This document shows positions 22,320-33,471 of a stretch of 64,000 bases of DNA, piece after piece. The position numbers were made by a program, and so were the translations under genes. The notes beneath the pieces were generated by a model. The model had not been told where the DNA came from and did not search any database. It worked only from the letters and a program-made list of their open reading frames with translations. The stretch's first letter is position 1. Each line of letters begins with the position of its first letter. Origin of the DNA: Laguncularia racemosa (lineage: Eukaryota; Streptophyta; Magnoliopsida; Myrtales; Combretaceae); assembly GCA_037954665.1 (NCBI GenBank), contig JBBMOL010000009.1, positions 1,488,001 through 1,552,000 of the forward strand. Reading direction: 5' to 3'.

Positions 22320-25300
22320 TCTTCCCAATTAGGTGCCAGCTTGCCTAGCCCTTCTCTCAATTTAGTAGCATTTGACAAACTAGGTTGCCCAAGCAAAAAA
22401 CCTTATGCTTCACTTTCTTATTATATTGCTGCTTAATACTAGTAAGCTACCACCCTGTAACTAGCTTGGTCTTATAGTTCTTTGAGGAGATCGAGATTAG
22501 CTTAGAGCTCAATTACATTAACTTAAGAATCAAAGTCATAGATGTAGAGGTTTTAGAGCTTGAGCTTGAGCTTGATTGGAAGAACAGGCTTAGTTCCAAA
22601 AGCTAAGCTAAAGGGGCTTTCCCCCATCACAGTTCATGGGGTCATTTAATACCCCTATAGGATGTAAGGGAGCTCATATACCATTTTCCTTTAGCTTAAT
22701 TGACCCTCTTCCTTATGTTTTGTAGGATGACTTTATTTAGGGCTTTGGCTTGACCATTCGACTAGGGGTAAGCAACCGAAGTATAGTGGATCTTGATGTT
22801 GTACTTTGCATACAATTCTTGAAATTTAGGATTATCAAATTGCATGCCATTATTTATGATGATGGCACTAGGAATTCCAAAACAACATTTATATAGCACA
22901 AATAAAGTCCCTTACACTATGCTAAATAATTTAGCTACTACTTCAACTTCTACCTATTTTATAATGTAATTGATAGCAATGATGATATACTAGCACTAAC
23001 TTGCAAACTTTAGGAATGACTCAAAGATATCAAGTCCCCATTTGGCTAAAGGCTATAAACTTGTATTTAGCATCGGATTACTACTCGGTTGTCTATCGAC
23101 TAAGGCATGTTTCTAACACTTGTTACAATGCTGCACAATTATCTTAGCATCCCTTCTCATGGTGGGCCAATAGTATCCGACTTGAAGTACCTTAATGGGC
23201 ATGGCCCATTATATGGTTATTGCAAACTCCAACATAGAGCTCAACCAACAAGTGCTCAACTTATAAAGGTTGGAGGCATTTGAGAAGTGGTAGACCATAT
23301 GCCCTTTTATAAGGCTACCTCATTGAAGAGTGTGTACTAGCTTACTTTCTACCTTAAGGCTTTTGCTTTGTTCTCCTCGTCAAGATCTATTCCATCAGCT
23401 AAGTATTTGATGACCTGGTCTATCCAACATAGCTCTTCAGGAGTTTGGGTCTCATTGGCAAGGCACTCTTGCTAAGACTTGTTAATATTGTTCTCAAGAA
23501 GGAATTCCATAAATACTTTCTTATCAAGGTTAGAGAGGCATGTAGAGGCCAATTTAGATAAACCATCTACTTTGGCATTCTAGGCTTGGGGAACCTTTGT
23601 AATGCTCCTTAATGTGAAGTTATAGCATAGGGATTTAATGACCTTTAGGTATTTAGTCATCCCTTCATCTTTAATAGCATACTCATCGTTGACTTATTGG
23701 ACTGTAAGCTACAAATCAGAAAGAATTTCAACTTTTTTCCACTCTAATTCCCTTTACCAATTTTAGTCTAATAATAAGAGCCTCAAATTTTCTTTGTTAT
23801 TATTGGGTGGGAACCCAAACTTTAGAGCATATTGAATTTCAACATCATAAGGGCTATACAGTATAAGCCCTGCTCTACTCCCTCCTTTAATGGGCAAGCC
23901 ATCAACATAGAGGGCCTATATAGGCTTTCCATGATCTTTGGTGGGCACTTTATCTTCTACTATTTAGCTATAAAGTCAGATAGTACTTGCACTTCAATGG
24001 CCTCATGTAGTCAAAACTAGACCACGTATGCACTAAGCTCTAAGGTATAGTGCACCATTTTACTTGACACATCTAGCTTTTAGAGAATTTTCCTTAAAGG
24101 CTAATCAATGAGGTCCACTATTGGATAAGCCTCAAAGTATGGATGCAACTTTTTTATAGAGATGACCATGGCTAAGGCAAACTTTTCTATCATGTAGTAT
24201 CTAACTTTTGTGGCTCACATAGTATACTAGTCAATGTTCTTGACCATCTACTTAGACAATTAAAGAGGAGAGAGTTCAAACAATGACCAAGAGATAGAAG
24301 TAAAGCTCTTCTCCTATAATGGGCTTGGGCAAGATGGGAGGTGTGGTAAAGAAGCACTTCAGCTTGCCAAAGGCTTCTTGGTGCTCATCTATCCACTTGA
24401 AATCTATTAGGCTCTTTAAAACTTGAAAGAAAGGGGCGCATTTATTTGCTGACTTTAATATAAACTTGTTGAACTAATCTTCTCAAGGTTGGCTTCAATC
24501 CCTCATAAAGTAACCATAAAACTAAGGAATTTTCCAATGTCGTACCAAAGACGCACTTTTATGAGGTTCATTTCATGTTATATTGTTAAAGTGTCTGAAA
24601 TGTCTCTTTTAGGTCAAAGAGTTGCTCTAGAGGTTCTTTACTCTTTATAGTTATATCATCTATGTAAACTTCCATGTTGTGACCGATTTAGTGCACGAAC
24701 ATCTTTATCACCAGTCTCTAATATATTGCCTTAGCATTTTTTAGTCTAAAGGGCATGACATTATAACAATATATTCTTAAGTTGGTGACGAAGGAGGTGT
24801 AGACTTAGTTAGGCTCACGCATCCGAATTTGATTATAGCTTAAAAGGGCATCTATGGAACTTAGTAGTACGTAGCCAGAGTTCGAATCAACTAGTTGATC
24901 AATTCAAGGAAGAGGAAAACAATCATTTGGGTAAGCTTTGTTGAGATTGGTGTAATTAATGCACATCCACCGATTTTCATTAGACTTCTTTACTAGCACA
25001 CAATTGGCTAGCTAAGTTAAGTAAGGTTCTTCTCATGTAAACCCAACCCTTAAAAGTTTTTGAACCTCTTTCTCAATGGTTGCTTGTTGTTTTGGTGCAA
25101 AATGCCTTTTCTTTTGCTTGACCACCTTCATGTTAATGTTAATATTTAGCTAATGTGTGATCACCTCGAGTGGGATTCCAAGCATGTCATATGTCAACTA
25201 TGCAAAAATGTCTATATTAGCTCGAAGGAAGGTAATTAGTTACTGGCAAAGCTCAGCTGAGACTATTATGCCTATCTTGTAGTCTGTTTGGGCAAGTTTC

Positions 25301-26295
25301 CAATTTGAATTTCTCCCATCTCTTCTAGCCTTTCCTTAGAGGTAGATTCTATTGTGAAGACCACTCGCTAGGAGAAGACCTAGAGATATAAATTCCTGAA
25401 TGCTTGCTGATTACCATTGTATACACCGACACCTGTAGGAATAATGAACTTGGCCTTTAAAGGCTTTGTGCAAGCTATCACTCCTACCATATATTGTGAT
25501 AGATGTCTGAGGATGACATGATAAGGGGACTATGCATTAACTAAAAGGAAATTGACCAGGATCTATGTCTTGTTAGCTCATTATCATATGGTTTAAGCAT
25601 TACCTCAACCTGGTCTTTCATTTGGTCATATACCTTCTTATATATAATGTTGACAGAGCTAACATTGTCCATTAGGATTTTACAAATCATAAGGGCATTG
25701 TCATGATGATACAAAATGCCTTCAGGCTCGTCATTTGAGAAGGTGATTGTAGTATCTACTTTAAGGTACTTCGCTTGAGTGCTAAATACATTCAAATAGT
25801 TTCTTGATTAGGCATAGGTCTTACTTTGAGAGATGGATTATCTCCCCATAGCTGGCCCTTCAATAATCGAATTAATTGTTTCCTAAATGGGATAAACTTC
25901 TTACTCTTGCCCAATTTCTTCTCTTTCATCTCTTCTTCCTTGCTTGGGAGACTTGCCATTCTCTATGACATATTCTTGTAGATAGCCTCATTTGATGAGG
26001 TCTTTAAGGGCATTCTTCAACTATGTGCAATTTTCAATTGTGTGACCCTTATCTTTATGGAAGTCACAATATTTATCAAAGTTCTTTCTAAAGGGATTAT
26101 TCGTCATCTTATTGGGCCAAATGATAATACCATAGTTTCTTATCTCCATGAAGATGTTAGCTTAAGGCTTATTTAAGGGGGTGTGCCGCTCATAGAAAAA
26201 AATGGCACACTTTTTGTTGCCATTGCCATTTCAAGCAAACCCATTACTCTCCCTGGTAAAGCCAACCTTATCCATAATAGAGGGTTAGTCTTTAC
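22320..26295 (-). pseudogene. Tat/Retand-type gypsy gag C-terminus, PR, RT, RNase H and integrase, heavily mutated
   Basis: Minus strand, many stops. Gag C-terminus: ERHTPLNKP near 26180 and a zinc-knuckle-like YCDFHKDKGHTIENC at 26028-26071, then LKNALKDLIK. Protease near 25795-25541: DNALMICKILMDNVSSVNII, YKKVYDQM. RT near 25050-24600: LNKAYPND, MPFRLKNAKAIY, and the catalytic YIDD at 24657-24668 (HNMEVYIDD). RNase H near 24400-23550, ending SITKVPQAXNAKVDGLSKLA. Integrase: CXKCXKHALVDRQ near 23127-23060, LAKWGLDIFESF near 23040, and the C-terminal ESPFSLAFGTKPVLP near 22600. The order PR-RT-RH-INT and the motifs fit the Tat lineage. Element B separates this part from the gag N-terminus. 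Confidence 0.83.
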
Positions 26296-28062
26296 TGATA
26301 GAGCCATTTTATACTCAATCTTTATAGTATAAATTGTGTTAAATTATTATTGATTTTATAGAAATCATAAGGAAATGGTACTTTAATTCTATCATCGTGA
26401 TAAATCAGGTTAAATGGAGTCAAGGATGCCAATTCAAGTAAATTAGAGAAGCCATCTACAACTTGGTTCAAAGACAAGGATTTACACCGCCGGAGGGAAG
26501 TACATGGGCGTGTAATTGAAGTACACGGCCGTGTACTTGGTTTTGAATCAACAGGAAGATACACGGTTGAAGTACACGGCCGTGTAGCTAACTAGGAACT
26601 AGCACGGTTTGAGGCACGGCCAAGGTGCAAACCGTGCCCTTCACTGGACAAGAAGGCGGAAATGTGGACTTTGAACAGAGAGAGACACAGCTTAAGGCAC
26701 GGCCGTGGTGGAAGCCGTGGGAGCAACCGTGCTTGGAGCCGTGGTGGAAGCTAGGTGTGCCAAGGAGAAGAAAGTGTGGAACATCAACCAGATGAAGGCA
26801 CGGCTTGAAATCTAGTCGTGGGTGTAACCGTGGTACACACTGGACACGGATGAAGACTTGTAGATTATGCACAGATGAAGGCACGGCTTGAAATCTGGCC
26901 ATGTGTCTAACCGTGGTACACACTGGGCGCGGATGAAGACTTGAAGAATATGCACAGAGGATGGCACGGCTTGACCCACGGCCGTGTGGTGGGGCGTGCC
27001 AGGCAGACGAATCTTCACTTCTCGAAATCTACTTGAAAAAGGAAAGATATTTTCGTATCTTGCTAGCAAAAGATCACATGCTATCTCCCTAACAATATAA
27101 ATAGAACCAACCCTAGAGGGTTAGAAGAACTTTTAATCTTTGGGAATCTGGAATCACCTTGGAGACAAGAAGGAAACGAGGAGGCAGAGCAGGCAACCGG
27201 GTTCATTATGTTTTTATTTTTATTTTTCGTTTTGTTGATGAACATGAGTAGCTAAGCTACTTTTCTAGCCAAAGGGTCATAGATGTTTAATTCTCCACGA
27301 ATTGTGAGGTCTAATTGATTTGTATTTATTCTATTCTTTGCTTTCGGGTATTCATATATCTTATGATCATTTTTTCATTATTATCTTTGTTGATTGGTAT
27401 GAATAGAGCTCTTCTACTCAATTAGCAAGTTAATATATTGTCAACTAGCACGTCAAATCCGTAATTGTTTGATTGTTCTAGTCTTAGTGACGCAATAACA
27501 TGTTTGGTTATAAAAGAGATGATCGAATTCATGTTATGGAGGTGTATGATCATGTTTAAATAGGTTATCTTATAATCTACTGGCATGAATTGGTGGTCTC
27601 TCTAGATTTTAATGCTATTGATAGATTAAATCCTAAACGCTTGTCTAGGGTTGTTTAATCAATAAGAGAAATAATTCAAAGCGCTTGTCTGAGGTTATCG
27701 AGGAAGTAAGGAGAGATAGGTTATTAGAGCTTGTTAATAATCATAACCAGTTTATCTAGAACTAAGAATAGAAAACATTTGCATCGATGATCAATTCCTA
27801 GAATTAAACTATCTTGATTCCTTTGGCTAGGCTTTTATTAATATCTGATTTTCTTACCTTGTTTTACTTTATTTTGATTCACAAACAAACCCACCCCCCC
27901 CCCCCCCCCCCCCCCCCCCTCCATTTTTCTTTTCCCTTTTATTCTCCTTGAACAGAAATAAGTTTAACTAATCTCTGTGGATTCCATCCTACTCACCACT
28001 ATATGCAAATCATATAATTGTTTAGGAGTAGGTTTTATTTTTGTTGGATTCGACACCCATCA
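26296..28062 (+). repeat. Element B 5' LTR
   Basis: TG...CA LTR. TATA box TATAAATAG at 27096-27104. Palindromes GTACACGGCCGTGTAC at 26521-26536 and TACACGGCCGTGTA at 26573-26586. About 2.5 copies of an 83-bp tandem repeat start at 26791 and 26874 (GATGAAGGCACGGCTTGAAA). A run of 26 C lies at 27894-27919. Confidence 0.93.
26791..26998 (+). repeat. 83-bp tandem repeat in element B LTR
   Basis: Units begin at 26791 and 26874, with a third diverged part at about 26960. Each has GGCACGGCTTGA, ACCGTGGTACACACTGG and GGATGAAGACTTG. The equivalent block in the 3' LTR is 32208-32415. Confidence 0.8.
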
Positions 28063-28067
28063 AATTT

Positions 28068-28085
28068 TGGCGCCGTTGCCGGGGA
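28068..28085 (+). other. Element B primer-binding site (tRNA-Asp type)
   Basis: TGGCGCCGTTGCCGGGGA, five bases after the 5' LTR end, identical to that of element A. Confidence 0.9.
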
Positions 28086-28113
28086 TTGGTGTCAAATTTA
28101 TTTCTATTCTTGT

Positions 28114-30381
28114 ATGACTCGTTCTTCTCAGACAGGTGAACTAACTTATAATCCGGAGATTGAGAAGACTCTAAAGAGGCTGCGACAAGAAGCTAGATTA
28201 TCCCCCGGACCGAACTTAGTATCGGACTTGTCTGATTCATCCCTTGATTCTGAAAAAGAGGACAACATGGCAAATCTCGAGAGAACCTTAAGGGAGTTGG
28301 CCGCACCGGATGTGAATCAACAACCACTTTGTATTCACTATCCCGAACTAGCTGTGGAATTCGAATTGAAATCTGGGTTGATACATCTGCTACCCACCTT
28401 TCATGGTCTTGAGAATGAAGATCCTCATAAGCATTTGAAAGAGTTCCATATAGTGTGTTCTAATATGAGGCCGCAAGGAATAACCGACGACCAAATCAAG
28501 CTACGTGCCTTTCCATTTTCTTTAAGTACTAAAGCTAAAGATTGGTTGTTTTATTTGCCTCTAGGTTCTATCACCACTTGGACAGATATGGTAAGACTCT
28601 TCTTGGACAAATTCTTCCCCGCATCCAGAGCCGCTGGTATAAGAAGAGAAATTTGTGGTATAAAACAAAGGGACACCGAGACTCTTCATGAGTATTGGGA
28701 GAGGTTCAAGCAATTGTGTGCAAGCTGCCCACAACATGGGATATCTGAACAACTCCTTATCCAATACTTCTACGAGGGCCTACTTCCGATGGAAAGAAAG
28801 ATGATGGATGCTGCAAGTGGAGGCGCCATAGTAAACAAAACCCCTGGTCAAGCTAGGGAATTGATCTCCATTATGGCTGCCAATTCGCAACAATTTGGGT
28901 ATAGGCAGGATACATCTTCAAGGAAGGTAAATGAGGTGAGTGTGTCTAACCTTGAACATCAAATTTCTAATCTAACCTCCCTTGTGCAGCAGCTAGCTCT
29001 TGGAAAAACGCAGCAGGTGAAGGCTTGTGGAATTTGCGCTGCTCCTAATCATCCGACCGACATGTGCCCCACATTGCAAGATGACAACCATGAACACGTC
29101 AATGCTGTAGGCGGATTTCCAGGACAACCGCAGAGGAAGTATGATCCCTATTCAAATACTTACAATCCTGGATGGAGGGATCATCCTAACTTCCGATATG
29201 GCAATAACCCTCAACATTTCCAACAATTCTAGCCTAAGCCATCACACCAAGTACCCCAAGCTCCTTCCACCTCAGGTATGTCTCTTGAGGACATTGTTAA
29301 GTCTCTCGCTGTTAATACCAAACAATTTCAGGAGGAAACAAAGCAAAGCATTCAAAACTTGGAGAATCAAGTAAGCCAACTTGCTTCTGCTATCAATAGG
29401 TTAGAAACTCAAGGTAAGTTACCTTCTCAAACTATTCCAAATCCGAAGCAAAGCGTTAATGCAATTACCTTGAGAAGTGGAACAAAATTGCAGGGATCAA
29501 ATAAGAAAGGACATCCGTCTAATCTTGAGGAAGTGACCAAGAAAGAGATTTCGACTCCGAGCCAGCAGGGCGACCAGATTAGCAAGTCTCTAGTTGAGCC
29601 ATCGAAGGTCACATTGATACCACCTCCTTTCCCCTCCAAATTAGCGAAATCCAAGAATGAAGCGGAAGAAAAAGAGATTCTGGAAACTTTTCGCAAAGTC
29701 GAGGTAAATATTCCTTTGCTTGATGCAATTAAGCAAATACCGCGCTATGCTAGATTTCTCAAAGACTTGTGCACTAACAAAAGAAAGCTGAAAGGTAATG
29801 AAAAGATTAGTGTGAGTGAAAATGTTTCAGCTATTATTCAGAAGAAGCTTCCTCCTAAATGCAAGGATCTAGGTATGTTTACTATTCCTTGCAAAATAGG
29901 TAATCTTGGAATCGCTAAAGCCATGTGTGATCTAGGAGCTTCTATCAATGTCATGTCTTTGTCTGTTTATCAACGTTTAAATGTTGGTCCTTTAAAGGAA
30001 ACGGGTATTATTGTTCAACTTGCTGATAGGTCCAATGTTTATCCTGAGGGAGTTCTAGAGGATGTTTTAGTTCAAGTCAATGGGTTGGTTTTTCCAGCTG
30101 ATTTTTATGTGCTTGACATGGACGATAGTGATTCTCATACTTCATCACTGATATTATTAGGGCGACCATTCCTTAAGACTTCTAAAACGAAAATCGATGC
30201 AAATGATGGCACCCTCACTATGGAATTTGATGGTGAAGTGATTAAATTTAACATTTATGATGCCATGAAACATCCTAACGATATCTCTCCTGTTTTTGTT
30301 ATGGATGTTATTAACCCATCACCACAGGCACCAAGGCTGGAATCAAAATCCTTATCCGAATATTTAGCCAGGAACGTCTAG
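28114..30381 (+). pseudogene. Element B gag-protease polyprotein, one in-frame TAG
   Basis: A 756-codon frame from ATG 28114 (MTRSSQTG) to TAG 30379-30381, open except for one TAG at 29230-29232 (codon 373, Gln in element A). Domains: capsid about residues 85-255 (AKDWLFYLPLGSITTW, KFFPASR, YWERFKQLC); zinc knuckle CX2CX4HX4C near 304-317 (C-GI-C-AAPN-H-PTDM-C); retropepsin-like region with D-L-G-A-S-I-N, Asp about residue 606, and ILLGRPF near 680. The chosen ATG lies just after the PBS; open sequence further upstream runs through the LTR end. The upstream half (372 codons) is a plausible complete Gag by itself. A premature stop is the simplest reading; readthrough is possible but unsupported. 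Confidence 0.92.
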
Positions 30382-31697
30382 CCAAAGACGTTAAAGAAAG
30401 GCGCTTTATGGGAGGCAACCCATGTAAAAAAAAAAAAAAGTTTTGTTTTGCATTAGTTTTGGTTTGTTTTAGTTTTGTTTTGATTTTAGTGTAGTTTTGA
30501 ACTCTTTGGATCGACTGTAGCAAGGATACATATCATTAGATGACACTTTCCAGAGCTTAAAGGGAGCACTCCAATACCAGGGAAGTACCAATATTTCCTT
30601 TCTCTTATTCTCTAATGTCCTTTGTGTTGTTAATTCCTCTTCAATTGTGCTGAATTAGGAACAGTGAGGACACTGTTCAAGCTAAGTGTGGGGGAGAGGA
30701 TAATAAATTATAGAGAATTGAGAATTGATTCATACTTTGAATATTTGTCCTTAAGCAATTTTAAGCCAAATTTTTTCAAATTTATCATGAAATCTAGAGA
30801 TTGTACTAAATGTTATAATAAGCATCTACAAAATGTGAAATTGACTTGTTCAAATGCTTTACTCACCCACTGCTGTGATTAGGATACTTGGTAAAAATTA
30901 AGTAGTAAAATCTTTAAGAAACAAATTTACCTTGTATTTAGCCTTAGAATTGGAAGTCTAAGAGTAGGTCGAGTCCTTAAGTGAAAAATAAACAAGTTTA
31001 CTTCTAGGTTATATTAGCTACTATATACTCTTTGAAAAAAAAAAATCAAGCATAGCCATTACTCCAATGATTCAAGTAATTGAGTTAAGAGTATTCAAAC
31101 TTGAATGTTAGAGTGAGGAAGAGTCCGTAGGGGTATCTCAAAACCCGGTCACTTGAGTGATGAGCTCGGGATGTTGCCGACTCAATGAACTCACTATAAC
31201 GATAAGGGCGAAAAAGGCGAAAGTTCATGAAAAAAAGCGGGAAAAAACCCGTCAAAACAGATGCTTGAATAAATCAAAAGAACATGAATGTAAACATTCA
31301 TTGAATGAAACATGACTTATAATAGAAAAGGGAGAAAATCTATAGAAAGAGTTGATGCTATATGCTTTTACTTTATGTTGCAAGGATTATATGTTTGCTA
31401 ATATCCAATGAAGTTTAATTGGGTGTTTTTCCTTAGTGGATTAAGTATTTACTTTTGGAATAAAAATTCTTTTGCTAAACATGAGGATTAAAGTTTGTTT
31501 TGTTTAGATTAGCTATTGAATTTTGTCCATAGTAATTTGATCACAGGAAACCAGTTTGGTTGAAGTAGTAGACATTAAATTACAAGTCATGAATTACAAA
31601 TGAATAGATGCTTGAAATGATGAAAAGAAAGTTTGTATAATCTATGACAGATTTCTCAATTAATTTGATGCAATTGCTTGAGGACAAGCAAGAGTTT
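30382..31697 (+). other. Element B non-coding region between protease and 3' LTR
   Basis: Contains the conserved motif at 30388-30422 (starts ACGTTAAAGAAAGGCGC, ends GGGAGGCAACCCA), a second polypurine-like CTAAGTGTGGGGGAGAGG near 30680-30700 and no pol domain. Small open frames here show no similarity. Confidence 0.75.
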
Positions 31698-31712
31698 AAG
31701 TGTGGGGGAATT
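31698..31712 (+). other. Element B polypurine tract
   Basis: AAGTGTGGGGGAATT immediately before TGATAGAG of the 3' LTR; identical to element A. Confidence 0.88.
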
Positions 31713-33471
31713 TGATAGAGCCATTTTATACTCAATCTTTATAGTATAAATTGTGTTAAATTATTATTGATTTTATAGAAATCATAAGGAAATGGTACTT
31801 TAATTCTATCATCGTGATAAATCAGGTTAAATGGAGTCAAGGATGCCAATTCAAGTAAATTAGAGAAGCCATCTACAACTTGGTTCAAAGACAAGGATTT
31901 ACACCGCCGGAGGGAAGTACATAGGCGTGTAATTGAAGTACACGGCCGTGTACTTGGTTTTGAATCAACAGGAAGATACACGGTTGAAGTACACGGCCGT
32001 GTAGCTAACTAGGAACTAGCACGGTTTGAGGCACGGCCAAGGTGCAAACCGTGCCCCTCACTGGACAAGAAGGCGGAAATGTGGACTTTGAACAGAGAGA
32101 GACACGGCTTAGGGCACGACTGTGGTGGAAGCCGTGGGAGCAACCGTGCTTGGAGCCGTGGTGGAAGCTAGGTGTGCCAAGGAGAAGAAAGTGTGGAACA
32201 TCAACCAGATGAAGGCACGGCTTGAAATCTAGCCGTGGGTGTAACCGTGGTACACACTGGACACGGATGAAGACTTGTAGATTATGCACAGATGAAGGCA
32301 CGGCTTGAAATCCGGCCGTGTGTCTAACCGTGGTACACACTGGGCGCGGATGAAGACTTGAAGAATATGCACAAAGGATGGCACGGCTTGACCCACGGCC
32401 GTGTGGTGGAGCGTGCCAGGCAGATGAATCTTCACTTCTCGAAATCTACTTGAAAAAGGAAAGATATTTTCGTATCTTGCTAGCAAAAGATCACATGCTA
32501 TCTCCCTAACAATATAAATAGAACCAACCCTAGAGGGTTAGAAGAACTTTTAATCTTTGGGAATCTGGAATCACCTTGGAGACAAGAAGGAAACGAGGAG
32601 GCAGAGCAGGCAACCGGGTTCATTATGTTTTTATTTTTATTTTTCGTTTTGTTGATGAACATGAGTAGCTAAGCTACTTTTCTAGCCAAAGGGTCATAGA
32701 TGTTTAATTCTCCACGAATTGTGAGGTTTAATTGATTTGTATTTATTCTATTCTTTGCTTTCAGGTATTCATATATCTTCTGATCGTTTTGTCATTATTA
32801 TCTTTGTTGATTGGTAGGAATAGAGCTCTTCTACTCAATTAGCAAGTTAATATATTGTCAACTAGCACGTCAAATCCGTAATTGTTTGATTGTTCTAGTC
32901 TTAGTGATGCAATAACATGTTTGGTTATAAAAGAGATGATCGAATTCATGTTATGGAGGTGTATGATCATGTTTAAATAGGTTACTTATAATCTACTGGC
33001 ATGAATTGGTGGTCTCTCTAGATTTTAATGCTATTGATAGATTAAATCCTAAGCGCTTGTCTAGGGTTATTTAATCAATAAGAGAAATAATTCAAAGCGC
33101 TTGTCTGAGGTTATCGAGGAAGTAAGGAGAGATAGGTTGTTAGAGCTTGTTAATAACCATAACCAGTTTATCTAGAACTAAGAATAGAAAACATTTGCAT
33201 CGATGATCAATTCCTAGAATTAAACTATCTCGATTCCTTTGGCTAGGCTTTTATTAATATCCGATTTTCTTACCTTGTTTTACTTTATTTTGATTCACAA
33301 ACAAACCCCCCCCCCCCCGCCCCCCCCACCCATTTTTCTTTTCCCTTTTATTCTCCTTGAATAGAAATAGGTTTAACCAATCTCTGTGGATTCGACCCTA
33401 CTCACCACTATATGCAAATCATATAATTGTTTAGGAGTAGGTTTTATTTTTGTTGGATTCGACACCCATCA
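31713..33471 (+). repeat. Element B 3' LTR
   Basis: Partner of 26296-28062. TATA box TATAAATAG at 32513-32521, palindrome GTACACGGCCGTGTAC at 31938-31953. The homopolymer is shorter than in the 5' LTR and interrupted (33306-33327, one G). Confidence 0.93.

Larger units (their letters stand above)
26296..33471 (+). mobile_element. Element B: non-autonomous Athila-like retrotransposon (gag-protease only)
   Basis: 7,176 bp, plus orientation, LTRs 26296-28062 (1,767 bp) and 31713-33471 (1,759 bp), exact TSD TTTAC (26291-26295 and 33472-33476). PBS TGGCGCCGTTGCCGGGGA (tRNA-Asp type) is at 28068-28085. Gag-protease frame 28114-30381, non-coding 30382-31697, polypurine tract 31698-31712. No RT, RNase H or integrase. 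It inserted into the Tat-type gag; removing it restores the reading frame across the site (GKD...PSIMDKVGF). The two LTRs are very similar, so this is a relatively young insertion. It is a sibling of element A in opposite orientation. Confidence 0.95.

Noticed and set aside
26322..27069. Overlapping minus-strand open frames of 80-111 codons, repeated at 31739-32486 and in A at 2409-2885 and 7773-8338
   Set aside because: They lie in the GC-rich tandem block of the LTRs, where stop codons are rare; no conserved domain, and frames do not agree between A and B.
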